From contig NKIE01000177.1 of the NCBI GenBank assembly GCA_002256055.1, positions 1 to 6,093 of the forward strand: a stretch of DNA of 6,093 bases, read 5' to 3'. Shown here one piece after another: positions 5,437 through 6,093 of the stretch (within the stretch, counting starts at the first letter, position 1; each line of letters begins with the position of its first letter). A program made the translations under genes and the position numbers. Source of the DNA: Pseudomonas sp. PGPPP3 (lineage in GTDB: Bacteria; Pseudomonadota; Gammaproteobacteria; Pseudomonadales; Pseudomonadaceae). Below the pieces are notes generated by a model. That model was not told the origin of the DNA and did not search any database. It saw only the letters and a program-made list of their open reading frames with translations.

Positions 5437-6093
5437 TTAAAGGCGGGTGATGTTCAACACGTCAGCCGACAGGCTGACCTGAACGGCTTCGGCCCATAAC
5501 GGCTCGCGGCGCAGGTCCTCGGCGACCTTGTATTGACCAGCGATAGACAGTAATTCGGCGCCAAGTTGTTGGCAGAAAATGCGTGCTGTGCGATCGCCCT
5601 TGATTCCGGCCAGCGCACGGCCGCGCATCGGGCCGTAGACATGGATATTGCCGTCGGCCAGCAGTTCGGCACCGGCGCTGACTGGGGCCAGAACAATCAA
5701 GTCGCCGCCCTGGGCATAGACCTGTTGGCCGCCGCGAATAGGGGTGGTGACAACTTTGCTTGGGCGGGCCACTGGTTCGACGGGGTTCTCTGGCTCTTTG
5801 ACCGGTTCTGGCTCAATCAGTCGCTCACGGGCTCCGGAGGGTGGCAGTACCGGCAAATCGAGGGCCAGGGCGGCGCTGATATGGTCTTCACTGCTGGCAC
5901 GCACCGCCAGGGTGCGCAGGCCATGCTGGCGGCACACGCTCATCAGGGCGGCGAGGTCGAGGCTCGGTTCACCTTCAGGCAGTTTGTCCAAAGCCAGCAC
6001 CAGCGGGGTGTTGCTGAAAAAGTTAGGTGCCTGGGCAACTTTATCCGCCAACTGCCGGTCGAGGCGTTCCAGGTCGTTGTGGGCCAGCTCCAG
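5437..6093 (-). CDS. minC: Septum-site determining protein MinC, 5' end beyond the window
   Basis: MinC blocks FtsZ polymer assembly away from midcell. The visible 218 residues start in the N-terminal FtsZ-inhibiting domain with [19 protein letters not shown] and continue through [15 protein letters not shown] Pro/Glu-rich linker ([20 protein letters not shown]) follows. The C-terminal beta-helix dimer and MinD-binding domain has [42 protein letters not shown] and [16 protein letters not shown]. The frame is open to the window edge, so roughly 30-45 N-terminal residues and the start codon lie outside; the family length is about 230-265. A TTG at 6051 is an internal leucine codon and not the start. 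The E. coli MinD-binding motif RSGQ reads RGGQ here, as I recall for other pseudomonads. This is the first gene of the minCDE operon. Confidence 0.96.
   Translation of the reverse strand: MELAHNDLERLDRQLADKVAQAPNFFSNTPLVLALDKLPEGEPSLDLAALMSVCRQHGLRTLAVRASSEDHISAALALDLPVLPPSGARERLIEPEPVKEPENPVEPVARPSKVVTTPIRGGQQVYAQGGDLIVLAPVSAGAELLADGNIHVYGPMRGRALAGIKGDRTARIFCQQLGAELLSIAGQYKVAEDLRREPLWAEAVQVSLSADVLNITRL

Noticed and set aside
5437..6051. MinC starting at the TTG at 6051
   Set aside because: The frame continues upstream to the window edge with clearly MinC-like sequence, so this is an internal leucine codon.

Overview
The window looks like a chromosomal segment of a Pseudomonas (fluorescens/putida-like) genome. 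This rests on the gene order minC-minD-minE-rluA-apeB, the 429-residue M18 aminopeptidase, and MinC/MinD/MinE sequences that match my memory of pseudomonad proteins. From memory, P. aeruginosa PAO1 has the same order around PA3243-PA3250; I could not check this. I saw no mobile element, CRISPR array, tRNA or rRNA.

Right half, all on the minus strand and read from high to low coordinates: the 3' part of minC (cut by the window edge), a 98-base gap, minD starting at a TTG codon, and minE overlapping the minD stop by 4 bases. A strong hairpin followed by T-rich sequence then looks like the end of the minCDE transcript. After it come rluA (dual-specificity 23S rRNA/tRNA pseudouridine synthase) and apeB (M18 metallo-aminopeptidase). 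The apeB ribosome binding site lies inside a 9-bp hairpin. minCDE places the division septum; rluA and apeB are housekeeping genes carried alongside.

Left half: a GntR-family regulator with a UTRA ligand-binding domain (plus strand) is divergent from a periplasmic solute-binding protein of an ABC importer (minus strand). At the left edge are the first 20 bases of a further minus-strand gene, probably in the same operon. The regulator converges on apeB with only 15 bases between stop codons.

The most interesting part is the 300-base divergent intergenic region (1169-1468). On each strand I see an 18-base sequence resembling a Pho box (the PhoB phosphate-starvation element). Each is followed after exactly 5 bases by the same GTGCATA and, at the canonical 10-base distance, by a plausible -10 hexamer. 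Inside each predicted leader is a TGGTCTA-containing imperfect palindrome resembling operators of the HutC/UTRA group. The regulator also resembles, from memory, PhnR of the Salmonella 2-aminoethylphosphonate system. Together these suggest an organophosphorus uptake system under dual control by phosphate starvation and by a substrate-sensing repressor. The transported compound cannot be read from the sequence.
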